Source: a virus
Length of the DNA stretch: 64,000 nt
Virus record (IMG/VR): IMGVR_UViG_3300009448_000012
Location: 1 to 64,000 of that record
Reading direction: 5' to 3' (one strand)
Shown: in pieces, positions 54,406 through 61,740 of the stretch
How the letters are laid out: each line of letters opens with the position of its first letter
Position numbering within the stretch: the stretch's first letter is position 1
Notes under the pieces: generated by a model
Told to the model about the DNA's origin: nothing
Databases searched by the model: none
Seen by the model: only the letters and a program-made list of their open reading frames with translations
Program-made: the position numbers and the translations under genes

Positions 54406-55103
54406 AGCGCGATGTGCCGGCGCATGCCCGCATCCGACATCGAGTGGTATCCGTAAGGCTTCTTCTTTTTGAACCATCCGTCCTCGATCCCGTGGATCAT
54501 CGCCCAAGCCTCGCCGACCGGGTCCCGCCGGCTGAACAGGTTGATCGCATAGTGACCCTTGCCTGTTTTCTTGCCGTTCATGGTGCCGTCGTCGATGAAC
54601 GACGGGTGGAGCATGCCGCCGGCGAACGACAGATTGAACGCCGAGCGGTCGGGTGTCTCGACGGCGCCGATGGTGTCCAGGATCTCGCGCGCGTTGGCGG
54701 TCGACAGCCGCGCGCCTTGGGCGCCGATCGTGACCCCGCGCAGGATCGCCCGATCGGTCGTGAAGATCCTGGTCGCGAGCAGGTCCCGGAAGCAGTCGTC
54801 ATAAGCGAGGTCGACAGCATGGTGATAGGTCCCGTGGCAACCGCGCGGTTCCGGGTCGATCGCGACGACCTCGCCGAGGCGGGTCGCGACGTCCATGACG
54901 AACGGTTCCATCATCATGAACGTCGACGTCACCGTCAGCCGGTCTTCATCCTGGTCGTAGCTGATCGGAAACTTGAACAGCCGCGATCGCGGGTATCGTG
55001 GCGCCGGGTCCTCGATGCAGCGATTCAGGTCGAGGTGATATTCGTTCGCGACCAGCCCGGCGTCGATGATCTTGGCGGCGAGCGGTGTCGTGATCGGGAT
55101 CAT
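54402..55103 (-). CDS. Hypothetical protein of the replication block
   Basis: A 233-residue protein of mixed structure: TPLAAKIIDAGLVANEYHLD, RSRLFKFPISYDQDEDRLTV, GCHGTYHHAVDLAYDDCFRD, TMNGKKTGKGHYAINLF. Several H, D and C residues cluster in the middle and might bind metal. It lies between polymerase-linked genes. I do not recognise a family. Confidence 0.66.
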   Translation of the reverse strand: MIPITTPLAAKIIDAGLVANEYHLDLNRCIEDPAPRYPRSRLFKFPISYDQDEDRLTVTSTFMMMEPFVMDVATRLGEVVAIDPEPRGCHGTYHHAVDLAYDDCFRDLLATRIFTTDRAILRGVTIGAQGARLSTANAREILDTIGAVETPDRSAFNLSFAGGMLHPSFIDDGTMNGKKTGKGHYAINLFSRRDPVGEAWAMIHGIEDGWFKKKKPYGYHSMSDAGMRRHIAL

Positions 55104-55402
55104 CGGACAAGCCAATTGCTCACGGGCTCGGACATGCGCGCTTCGTCCGCGATGATCACAGCGGGGTCGGCGCGGCGGATCGAGGTCGGCCAGAACCAGT
55201 TCAGAAACTCGCGTTCGCGACCCGTCCAGTCGCTCGCCGCGATGAAGCCGCTCGGCGCCGGCGCGCCCCATGCGCGCGGGAAGAACCGCCAGTAAATGAT
55301 CGGGTACCAGCGGAAGAAGATGTCGATCGGCGCGATCCAGCCGCGCAAGTCGGTCGTCAGCTTGAAGTGATAGAGGCGATCGGTCGAGCGTCTGATTCTC
55401 AT
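55100..55402 (-). CDS. Aromatic hypothetical protein
   Basis: A 100-residue protein rich in W, F, Y and R (IDIFFRWYPIIYWRFFPRAW). It could be a peripheral membrane protein or a folded aromatic core. It overlaps both neighbours by four bases. Function unknown. Confidence 0.6.
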   Translation of the reverse strand: MRIRRSTDRLYHFKLTTDLRGWIAPIDIFFRWYPIIYWRFFPRAWGAPAPSGFIAASDWTGREREFLNWFWPTSIRRADPAVIIADEARMSEPVSNWLVR

Positions 55403-55611
55403 TTGGCGGGTTTCCTGTGGCTGATGACGACACCTTTCCGGAAGACGCGGCCGGTGCCGCACGGGCATTCGTGCTCTAGGTCCTCGGACCAGTGCGCGGC
55501 CGCGTAGGGGCCGAACCTGTGCTGGCGGTCGCAGTGACAGCGCCACAGGCTTCCGGGGCTGTACGCGGCGCCCTTGACCGCTAGGGGAATGGCGGGTTCG
55601 ACCTCGGTCAT
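55399..55611 (-). CDS. Small zinc-binding protein
   Basis: A 70-residue protein. CHCDRQHRFG and CPCGTGRVF provide two cysteine pairs for one zinc site, with SEDLEHE between. It ends one base before the next gene begins. Function unknown. Confidence 0.62.
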   Translation of the reverse strand: MTEVEPAIPLAVKGAAYSPGSLWRCHCDRQHRFGPYAAAHWSEDLEHECPCGTGRVFRKGVVISHRKPAK

Positions 55612-55612
55612 G

Positions 55613-55828
55613 TCACACCGTCCCAAAGTCGTCGATGTGACGACCCTGGTCGTCATAGACGTGCATCTTCGTCATGGTCCCCGCATTGTCGGCGGCGACC
55701 TTCAGCGCCTCGACCAGGGTGTCGAAGTCGCCCTGGACCCAATCGCTTCCGTCGCGGTCGAAGGTGTCCACACCGACGACGCGGAATTTCCCCACGGGGG
55801 CTTGCAAGGTAGTGCGGACGAAGCTCAT
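55613..55828 (-). CDS. Small beta-alpha protein
   Basis: A 71-residue protein: FRVVGVDTFDRDGSDWVQGD, FDTLVEALKVAADNA, and MHVYDDQGRHIDDFG. This strand-helix-strand plan, with F-D-T-x-x-E-A before the helix, is shared by many small phage proteins. It overlaps the upstream gene by four bases. Confidence 0.66.
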   Translation of the reverse strand: MSFVRTTLQAPVGKFRVVGVDTFDRDGSDWVQGDFDTLVEALKVAADNAGTMTKMHVYDDQGRHIDDFGTV

Positions 55829-56085
55829 TGGATGCATTTTCCTACGGTTTGCAGGGCGGTGATCAGATCGGCGAACAGCGTGAACGCCCGCACGATCGCA
55901 AGTAGGTTGACGACCAGGGTCGCGCTTACGATCACGACCAGCACGCTAAGCCACGGGAACGGGCGTCCCGTGGGGAACAGCTTCAGGATGCGTCGCGAAC
56001 AGCGTTCGGCGGCCGTCCGGTGCATGGGGACCTCGCCGTGTATCAGCTCGTGAACGATCTGCTCAAGGCGTGAATCGTTGGTCAT
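55825..56085 (-). CDS. Membrane protein with C-terminal span
   Basis: An 86-residue protein. A basic N-terminus (LEQIVHELIHGEVPMHRTAA; RCSRRILKLF) is followed by FPWLSVLVVIVSATLVVNLL and a second weaker hydrophobic stretch. Function unknown. Confidence 0.62.
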   Translation of the reverse strand: MTNDSRLEQIVHELIHGEVPMHRTAAERCSRRILKLFPTGRPFPWLSVLVVIVSATLVVNLLAIVRAFTLFADLITALQTVGKCIQ

Positions 56086-56381
56086 GTCGTCGCCTTTGTT
56101 TTCGGATGCGGCGCGGCCGGGAAGCCGGCGCCGTGCATCGCGTAAATCCACACGGTATTGTCGGGCACGCCGGCGTCGATCGCCACCATCATCACCGCGC
56201 GCGCCAGCTCGATGCGGTGATGCGCCTCGAACGATTTCAGCGGCGGCCGGGCGTGCTCCAGGTAGTCGGCGAGCAGCACGGCGACCCGGTTCCATTCCAC
56301 GCGCAGGCGATCAGCCCGCGCGGGCTTGCGCTTCAGCATCGTCCGGACGCGCTCCAGGGCGGCTTGCTGGTCCGTCTTCAT
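56082..56381 (-). CDS. Helical hypothetical protein
   Basis: A 99-residue protein, mostly helix (ALERVRTMLKRKPARADRLR; LADYLEHARPPLKSFEAHHR). No recognisable motif. Four-base overlaps on both sides. Confidence 0.62.
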   Translation of the reverse strand: MKTDQQAALERVRTMLKRKPARADRLRVEWNRVAVLLADYLEHARPPLKSFEAHHRIELARAVMMVAIDAGVPDNTVWIYAMHGAGFPAAPHPKTKATT

Positions 56382-56614
56382 GCCGGCGACGACCTTCCTA
56401 GATTGTCGATCAGCGTCTTGACGTAATTGCATGCGATCTCGGTCGCGTCGGTCCATTCGCCGCACACCGCGCGGTGATGAAGCAGGCTTTCAAGACCCTG
56501 CTTTTCTAACCAGGTCATGACCCCTGGATCGAGCTTGCGCCCTGACAGGTTGACGCGGATGAACATCCCGACGCGCGTCACGCTCAGCCGATAAAAATTG
56601 ATGTATCCGGTCAT
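56378..56614 (-). CDS. Hypothetical protein
   Basis: A 78-residue protein: YINFYRLSVTRVGMFIRVNL, then WLEKQGLESLLHHRAVCGEW and an amphipathic helix. Mixed fold. Function unknown. Confidence 0.6.
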   Translation of the reverse strand: MTGYINFYRLSVTRVGMFIRVNLSGRKLDPGVMTWLEKQGLESLLHHRAVCGEWTDATEIACNYVKTLIDNLGRSSPA

Positions 56615-56754
56615 CCGATCGGCCGTTTCTTGCCGTTGTCCATCAACCATTTCATGAACCCGGCCGGCATCGGCGAGCAACGGCACGTTTCGGGCGTGCA
56701 TTGCTTGCGATCGATGGGACAGCGCGCGGTCGGTGGCTTGGGTGTTTCGGTCAT
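56611..56754 (-). CDS. Very small cysteine-rich protein, 47 residues
   Basis: CPIDRKQCTPETCRCSPMPA contains four cysteines in 14 residues, likely one zinc site. The rest is a short helix. Overlaps of four bases on both sides support translation. Confidence 0.55.
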   Translation of the reverse strand: MTETPKPPTARCPIDRKQCTPETCRCSPMPAGFMKWLMDNGKKRPIG

Positions 56755-56951
56755 GGCAGATCCAAATAGCGAACGATCTCGGCGTCGGTCATGCCGCCGG
56801 CGCGCAAGCGCTCGACGACCTGATGGGCGACCAGTTGCGCGACCGGATAGGTGATCGCGTTCAGCGACCGGCGAAGCTCGGTCCATAGGGCATGGGCCAG
56901 CCGCTCGGCGGGCGCGTTCTCGAACCCCGCTTCAATCTCGATGTCAATCAT
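56751..56951 (-). CDS. Small helical protein
   Basis: A 66-residue protein (ERLAHALWTELRRSLNAITY; LRAGGMTDAEIVRYLDLP). The end resembles a small helix-turn-helix, but the turn is not convincing. Function unknown. Confidence 0.58.
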   Translation of the reverse strand: MIDIEIEAGFENAPAERLAHALWTELRRSLNAITYPVAQLVAHQVVERLRAGGMTDAEIVRYLDLP

Positions 56952-57360
56952 AGGGGATCGGCATTTCGAACGGCGTCCGCCCGTGGACGCCGTAACTTGA
57001 ATGTGCCGACATGCGGAAGATTCGCATCTCCATCCGCAGTTCATGGGCGCGGTCAAGATCGTTGCGAAGTTTCGCCTCGGCGATGTCGCGACTGAAGCGG
57101 TCGAAAATGGTGAAATAGTCGACCGGCGACATGCGGCGCCGGCGCCCATAGTTCGCGCGCAGGTATTCCGCCCGATGCGTGAGCGGATCGCGCTGGCCGG
57201 TCATGCCTGTGATGATCCGAGCGCGCCAATACTCCTCGGACCGGCTGGTGTGCCATCGGTCGCGTAAGTGAGTGCCGTCGTCGACGACGACGTGCCACAG
57301 GTTGGCGGCGCAATGGGCGCGGCCGGACGCATAGACGATTCTGCCTTTTGGGTCGCTCAT
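56944..57360 (-). CDS. Hypothetical protein
   Basis: A 138-residue basic protein. ANLWHVVVDDGTHLRDRWHT suggests strands; RYLRANYGRR-like and SRDIAEAKLRNDLDRAHELR give helices. ATG 57360 overlaps the upstream stop. Function unknown. Confidence 0.62.
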   Translation of the reverse strand: MSDPKGRIVYASGRAHCAANLWHVVVDDGTHLRDRWHTSRSEEYWRARIITGMTGQRDPLTHRAEYLRANYGRRRRMSPVDYFTIFDRFSRDIAEAKLRNDLDRAHELRMEMRIFRMSAHSSYGVHGRTPFEMPIPYD

Positions 57361-57599
57361 CCGTTGCACCTTCTGTCGTTCCATTTGTACGCGGCCAGCT
57401 CGATCGCGGCCTTCAGGGGCTCGCGAATGCTGGCGGTGTTGTGCGGCGTCTCGACGATCGGACCGTCCGCCCGACAGACGCCGCAACGCACGTTCGTCCG
57501 GTCGGGTGTCGGATAAGGCTCGCCGTTGCCAAACGCGGTCCCGATCTCCAGATCAGACGACGCGCAAAACGGGCACGCTCTCAAGTCGTGTTCGCTCAT
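57357..57599 (-). CDS. Lar-like zinc-ribbon protein
   Basis: An 80-residue protein. LRACPFCASSDLEIGTAFG, then VRCGVCRADGPIV and an ending EPLKAAIELAAYKWNDR match the Lar-type pattern: CPFC, CxxC and a helix ending WN-R. In Rac prophage, Lar alleviates type I restriction. Here the function is inferred from the pattern only. Confidence 0.6.
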   Translation of the reverse strand: MSEHDLRACPFCASSDLEIGTAFGNGEPYPTPDRTNVRCGVCRADGPIVETPHNTASIREPLKAAIELAAYKWNDRRCNG

Positions 57600-57979
57600 A
57601 GCGTCAAGATCCACAGGACAACCACGACGGCCGCAATACCGCCAAACAATGCACCGACCAGGGCGCCGAGCAGGGCGACCAGCACACGGCCGCGCTGGCG
57701 CCGCGCCGGCGGCGTTGGCCAGTCGTCGATCGCCCGGTGGGTGCTCGGCGTATCGAGGACCGACCGATAGAGGATGAACCCCGGCACGCTGTCGCGGGCG
57801 CGGCCGATCGGGCTGTGACCACGGTTCTCCGGCGGCGCCGGCGGCCGTCCGCTGGAGCCGCCACGGGGCGGCGTGGCGGGCGCGGGCACGTCCGGCGCGC
57901 GATAGCCGCCGCGCGACGATTGCGGGGCTGGTGGCGGCGGTGGCGGTCCCTTGGGGCGGTTGTTCGGTTCTCGGATCAT
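57596..57979 (-). CDS. Proline-rich protein with C-terminal membrane anchor
   Basis: A 127-residue protein. Residues 1-55 are proline- and arginine-rich (PKGPPPPPPAPQSSRGG), residues 56-95 form a small domain, and the end is one span (VLVALLGALVGALFGGIAAV). It should be anchored by its C-terminus with a long cytoplasmic arm. Function unknown. Confidence 0.62.
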   Translation of the reverse strand: MIREPNNRPKGPPPPPPAPQSSRGGYRAPDVPAPATPPRGGSSGRPPAPPENRGHSPIGRARDSVPGFILYRSVLDTPSTHRAIDDWPTPPARRQRGRVLVALLGALVGALFGGIAAVVVVLWILTL

Positions 57980-58155
57980 CAGCGGCGTTTCCTCACTAGC
58001 GCGACGCGTTCGTCGTCGGCGGCTTTGCGCTCCAGCTCGGCGGCGCGTTGATTGAGCGCGGCCGCCGTCTCGGACTGTTTGGTTTCGCGAGCGGCCTTGG
58101 CCAGCCGGCGAAGGTGGAGCGCTCGGCGTTTCATCCCGTGGATTTCAGCGTTCAT
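57979..58155 (-). CDS. Small basic helical protein, 58 residues
   Basis: MKRRALHLRRLAKAARETKQ and LNQRAAELERKAADDERVAL, a highly charged helical coil. It overlaps the next gene by one base and the upstream one by 11. Function unknown. Confidence 0.52.
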   Translation of the reverse strand: MNAEIHGMKRRALHLRRLAKAARETKQSETAAALNQRAAELERKAADDERVALVRKRR

Positions 58156-58354
58156 CGATCGCGATCCTGATCAGCTTCAGATCGGCGGGCGTGATCTGGT
58201 GGAGCATGCGGCGCACAGCCGCCCTGTGATATTCCCGCGCGTGATGGTTTGGCCAAAGCTTCGCGCCGCATGCCGCCAGCGCGAGACGTTCGACCATCTC
58301 AGCAAATGCAACCGTCGTGTCCGCGACGGATTGCTTGTTCGTCCCCCTAGTCAT
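58145..58354 (-). CDS. Small helical protein
   Basis: A 69-residue protein (ADTTVAFAEMVERLALAACG; YHRAAVRRMLHQITPADLKL). No motif recognised. Confidence 0.58.
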   Translation of the reverse strand: MTRGTNKQSVADTTVAFAEMVERLALAACGAKLWPNHHAREYHRAAVRRMLHQITPADLKLIRIAIDER

Positions 58355-58364
58355 AATCACACGG

Positions 58365-58766
58365 TCAGGCGCGATGCAGTGCGTGCGGGCGCCTGAAGAA
58401 TACGGGCGGATTGCGGCGCGACCAGCCGGCGGACATGCCGACAGCTCGCCAGTAAGGTTTCGGGAACGCGACCGGGCGGCCGTCCGGCTGGACCGTGTCC
58501 GGGTCCCAATAGACGACGTTGAGCGCGGGACCCTTTTCGTTCTCGCCTTGGCAAAGCGCGACAAGGCGCGGTCCCCAAAGCTTGCCGGCCGGCGGCGTGC
58601 GCAAGCCGAATTCCTCGGCGCGGCTGATCGGATGCCAGCCGAACGCGTCGATCAGGTCAGCTTCAAGGTGTTGGGTTTCTTCTTCGAAATTCGTCGAGGA
58701 CATTTTCTCGACGTGGTCGCTGTAGCGTTCGATCGCTGCGCGGATGGTCTCGTGAACTGTCTGCAT
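58365..58766 (-). CDS. Hypothetical protein
   Basis: A 133-residue protein. N-terminal helices (ETIRAAIERYSDHVEKMSST) are followed by strands (KLWGPRLVALCQGENEKGPA; LNVVYWDPDTVQPDGRPVAF) and a basic end. GGGGAACCCC (58768-58777) covers the ribosome site, so this gene uses the same leader type as the 45-51 kb block. Confidence 0.62.
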   Translation of the reverse strand: MQTVHETIRAAIERYSDHVEKMSSTNFEEETQHLEADLIDAFGWHPISRAEEFGLRTPPAGKLWGPRLVALCQGENEKGPALNVVYWDPDTVQPDGRPVAFPKPYWRAVGMSAGWSRRNPPVFFRRPHALHRA

Positions 58767-58767
58767 A

Positions 58768-58827
58768 GGGGAACCCCTTTAGGGCGCTAGGGCCAGAGAT
58801 GGCGGGACGGTCGCGGCGACCGCCCGC
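58768..58827 (-). repeat. Leader cassette copy with palindrome and hairpin
   Basis: GGGGAACCCC (58768-58777), then the inverted repeat GCGGG-A-CGGTCGC / GCGACCGCCCGC (58802-58827) with one bulged A. This copy lies 7 kb away from the main group. Confidence 0.55.
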
Positions 58828-58846
58828 TGTTGCATGCGAGGCGAGA

Positions 58847-59008
58847 TTACTCGGCGATCTGTTCCGGATGACAGGCGGGCTTGTCCTCGAAGCCGGTGTC
58901 GGCGTTCTGTGCGGGGACGTCCTTGGTCTCGGTCTCGGTCTCGACCTCGGTTTCGGCCGGCGTCACGGTCTCGGTCTCGGTCGTGGGTACGGTGTCGGCG
59001 TCCTGCAT
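58847..59008 (-). CDS. Acidic Thr-Glu repeat protein, 53 residues
   Basis: A low-complexity acidic protein: TETETVTPAETEVETETETK, then DKPACHPEQIAE. AAAGGAACGACA gives a good ribosome site before ATG 59008, and a promoter lies just upstream. Its negative charge would suit a DNA mimic or an anti-restriction protein; this is speculation. Confidence 0.5.
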   Translation of the reverse strand: MQDADTVPTTETETVTPAETEVETETETKDVPAQNADTGFEDKPACHPEQIAE

Positions 59009-59049
59009 TGTCGTTCCTTTGGTTGCGGTTCAAAAAGCTCAGTACGGTT

Positions 59050-59079
59050 CATATAGGCTCGGATGCGTTACGCTTGCAA
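59050..59079 (-). promoter_or_regulatory. Promoter P59.05
   Basis: TTGCAA (59079-59074), 18 bases, TATATG (59055-59050), reading toward 59008. It has one GAGCC near -10 but lacks the full GCTCA direct repeat, so it may be regulated differently. Confidence 0.55.
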
Positions 59080-59082
59080 GCG

Positions 59083-59535
59083 CTAATTTCGTTTCAGAAA
59101 CAGCGGTTCAAGTTCGTCCCATAAGTGACGGATCGGCAAGCATAAAACCGGCGTGCAATCCTTCTGCTCAAGGTAACGCTGGAGCAGGGCGCCGAGGTCC
59201 TTGTGATCGCACAACCCGCGAAAATGATCGGTCCGCATGAACCAGCCGGGCATTGGGTCGACGCTGGTCTTGTGGCGGACCAGCGGCCGGATCTCGTTCA
59301 GCACGACCAGGACGCTTTCGGCGTCGGTCTCGGCGAGGTGGAGCGTCACGGCGAGGTGATACAGAAAGGCATGCCAGCGCATCCACGACGTCGGGCGTGT
59401 GTCGGACGATGCGTCCCACGGCCGGATCGTTCCCTTCTGGTACAGGCGGGCGATCACGTCGGCGACGTCCATACTGTCGCCGTGCCGCTCGACCAGGAAC
59501 GCGCGCAGGTCTTGAAAGCCGATCTCGGACAGCAT
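59083..59535 (-). CDS. Hypothetical protein
   Basis: A 150-residue mainly helical protein: IGFQDLRAFLVERHGDSMDV, ARLYQKGTIRPWDASSDTRP, LAVTLHLAETDAESVLVVLN. Conserved-looking W and H residues (WMRWHAFLYHL) are present. No family recognised. It ends just before promoter P59.05. Confidence 0.64.
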   Translation of the reverse strand: MLSEIGFQDLRAFLVERHGDSMDVADVIARLYQKGTIRPWDASSDTRPTSWMRWHAFLYHLAVTLHLAETDAESVLVVLNEIRPLVRHKTSVDPMPGWFMRTDHFRGLCDHKDLGALLQRYLEQKDCTPVLCLPIRHLWDELEPLFLKRN

Positions 59536-59542
59536 GGCGGAC

Positions 59543-59776
59543 TCACTTTTTCAGGAAGACGGTCGGACGATAGGCGCCGTTCGACACCGCCCAAACGACG
59601 CTTTCGACCTTGAAGGTCGTCCCGACATATCGCCCGGTTCCGCCGGCGGGCGGAAGCTGAATTCGCACGCCGTCACCGACGCGCGGCACGGTGGACATGA
59701 TGGCGCCAACGTCATGGAATTCGGGCACACCGTCGCGGGCGCCGTCGCCGATGTACACCAGTTCGACAGTAATCAT
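59543..59776 (-). CDS. Small beta-rich protein
   Basis: A 77-residue protein of strands: ITVELVYIGDGARDGVPEFH, VPRVGDGVRIQLPPAGGTGR, VGTTFKVESVVW. The plan resembles a small SH3-like barrel. It lies next to the AT-rich repeat region. Function unknown. Confidence 0.62.
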   Translation of the reverse strand: MITVELVYIGDGARDGVPEFHDVGAIMSTVPRVGDGVRIQLPPAGGTGRYVGTTFKVESVVWAVSNGAYRPTVFLKK

Positions 59777-60432
59777 TTGGCGGGTTCCTTCGATTTGAAC
59801 TATTGGAGATGGGTCCGAATAGTTTTATGAACGAATTGTGGCGAAACCGAAAAGTTTGGACGTGCTCCGAACTTTGGTTTTAACTATTGGTCGGTTGTAG
59901 GAAAAGTTCGGTGCTACCGAAAACTATCGTTTGAACTTTTCCGACCTGCTCCGAATAGTTCGATTGACGGCAACTTACTGTCACGAACTTTTCGGTCGAC
60001 CTCCGAACTTTTCCGTTTCGCCACAATTCGTTCATAAAACTATTTGGTCGACCTCGGAAAAGTTCGGACTGCATTCAAATAGTTTTATGAACGAATTGTG
60101 GCAACTCCAAACTTTTCGGACCTGCTCCAAACTTTGGAAATCCGTTCATGTAGATGAACGGAAGTTTTCGTCGGTTGTAGGAAAAGTTCGGTGCTACCGA
60201 AAACTATCGTTTGAACTATTGGCGACGGCTCCGAACTTTTCGGTTTCGCCACAATTCGTTCATAAAACTATTCGGATGCGCTCCAAACTTTTCGGACCTG
60301 CTCCAAACTATTGCCCGAACTTTTCGTCGGTTGTAGGAAAAGTTCGGTGCTACCGAAAACTGTTCGATTAGCGGCAACTTGCTGTCACGAATTGTTCGGA
60401 GCAGGTCCGAACTTATTTTGAACACAATTGAC
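59777..60432. repeat. AT-rich mosaic of direct and inverted repeats; candidate origin
   Basis: A gene-free region. A 22-base unit beginning AGTTTTATGAACG occurs at 59821-59842 and 60081-60102 and inverted at 60020-60041 and 60248-60269. A 47-base unit (59891-59937, 60171-60217) recurs shortened at 60327-60361. A third unit with GGCAACTT-x-CTGTCACGAA occurs at about 59959-59990 and 60362-60393. GACCTGCTCC-type joints recur four times, once inverted. CCGTTCAT-GTAG-ATGAACGG (60142-60161) is a hairpin. The composition is far more AT-rich than the rest. Replication origin is the leading idea because polymerase, SSB-like and helicase genes lie on the same arm. Confidence 0.75.
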
Positions 60433-60494
60433 CCGCCCGCGCGGCGCTGCTTCCACGCGGGCGGACCCTGGTCGCCATAATCGGCCGGCGACCA
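60433..60494 (-). terminator. Two strong hairpins after the SSB-like gene
   Basis: CCGCCCGCG (60433-60441) pairs with CGCGGGCGG (60456-60464), and TGGTCGCC (60469-60476) with GGCGACCA (60487-60494). Both stems are perfect. They lie downstream of the gene ending at 60501 and border the AT-rich repeats. No U-run follows closely. Confidence 0.5.
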
Positions 60495-60500
60495 GAACCG

Positions 60501-61736
60501 TTAGACGACCGGGTCAGCTTCCCATGCGGTCCGCGTCGCGTTCGGCCGGAAGCCGGGCGTCGCTGGCCAGCCGGCGGCCGCCGCGAGTACGGCGCTTTCG
60601 GCCTGGATCTGCGCGGCCGTGCGAGGCGCCGGCGGCGTCAAGAACCCCGGATGCGGGCTCACCGGCGGCGGGGGCGGATTACCAGGGGACGCAGTCGTCG
60701 AGCCAAGCGGATCTGTAGAAGGGGCAGGGACCGGCGACGCGCCGGCCGGGACACCCTGGACGCCCGCACCGGCTAAAGGGTCAGAAGGGTAAGCAGTGGT
60801 CGCACCACCAGCGGGCGGCGTGGTATGGGTCGGCGCCGATGTAGCCAAAGGAACCGGGGACGCGAGCGAACCGGGCGGTGTCGGTAATGCAGCCGCAAGC
60901 GGGGCAGTGACCGTCTGTTCCAAAGGGTCCGGGTCATAGCCGCTCCGATCGGCCTTCAGCCGGTGTCCGGGATAGTGCTGAACCCCGGCATCGGCCGCGA
61001 TCTTGGCGCTGATCTGTTCCTGGGTCATCACCGGCGCGACAGGCGCCACGGGAGCGGGCGGCGGCGGTGCTGGTGGTGCGGGCGGCGTGGGGCTCGGCAC
61101 GGCCGGAGCGCCGCCGGGCGTGGTATTGCCGGCGACTGGCAGGGCGCTGGCGCCGGGCGGCAACGTCGCCTGATGCTGCGCGAACAGTTGCGCCGCTGTC
61201 GGGCCTTGCTGGATCACCGGACCATAGCCGAGCAGGCGGACGCAGTTGGGATTGAGATAGATCCCCGCGTTCTTGTCGGTCAGCATGTTGCAGGCCATCG
61301 CGCCGGCGACGTCGACGTAAAATCCGCACTCGATCAGCGCCGGGTCGATCGGCTGGTCCTGCGCGTTGGCGCATTTGATCGGGAACAGCGACGTCGAGAA
61401 CCGGAAGATCCAGCAACCTGCGAAGCCTTCGCGGTTCCGGTTCTTTTCGCTGTCGCCGTCCTCAATCTTCCAGGCGAAGTTCGGCGCGCCGAGGCCCTGG
61501 TTGATCTGTGCCATGATACCGGCGTTCTGCTGATAGCCGCTGACCGCAACCTGTTTGGCCAACTGGATCACCGGCATCACGCGGGCGTCGGTCTTGGGCA
61601 CGGCGACGCCGAAGAAGGCGGTCGGCTTCTCACGCTCGCGACCCTGCTGATCGGTCGTCTGAACGGTATGAGGGTCGCCCATGACGATCCGGCCGGGCGG
61701 CAAATAAAAGGGCGTGTTCTGTGTCTTAGGCGCCAT
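60501..61736 (-). CDS. ssDNA-binding protein, DUF2815-like, with long proline-rich tail
   Basis: A 411-residue protein. The N-terminal 180 residues resemble the DUF2815 type of single-strand DNA-binding protein (GRIVMGDPHTVQTTDQQGRE; TAFFGVAVPKTDARV; GCWIFRFSTS; GFYVDVAGAMAC). The remaining 230 residues are mostly P, A, G and T, with two copies of a short motif: DAGVQHYPGHRLKADRSGYD and AAGWPATPGFRPNATRTAWE. The tail may bind partners, as C-terminal tails of SSBs do. It is co-transcribed with the nuclease upstream, four bases away. Confidence 0.72.
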   Translation of the reverse strand: MAPKTQNTPFYLPPGRIVMGDPHTVQTTDQQGREREKPTAFFGVAVPKTDARVMPVIQLAKQVAVSGYQQNAGIMAQINQGLGAPNFAWKIEDGDSEKNRNREGFAGCWIFRFSTSLFPIKCANAQDQPIDPALIECGFYVDVAGAMACNMLTDKNAGIYLNPNCVRLLGYGPVIQQGPTAAQLFAQHQATLPPGASALPVAGNTTPGGAPAVPSPTPPAPPAPPPPAPVAPVAPVMTQEQISAKIAADAGVQHYPGHRLKADRSGYDPDPLEQTVTAPLAAALPTPPGSLASPVPLATSAPTHTTPPAGGATTAYPSDPLAGAGVQGVPAGASPVPAPSTDPLGSTTASPGNPPPPPVSPHPGFLTPPAPRTAAQIQAESAVLAAAAGWPATPGFRPNATRTAWEADPVV

Positions 61737-61740
61737 GTGA

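Noticed and set aside
59931-60371. A 146-codon open frame inside the AT-rich repeats, with repeated peptides such as FSVSPQFVHKT
   Set aside because: The peptide repeats only reflect the DNA repeats; similar short frames appear on both strands and there is no ribosome site.
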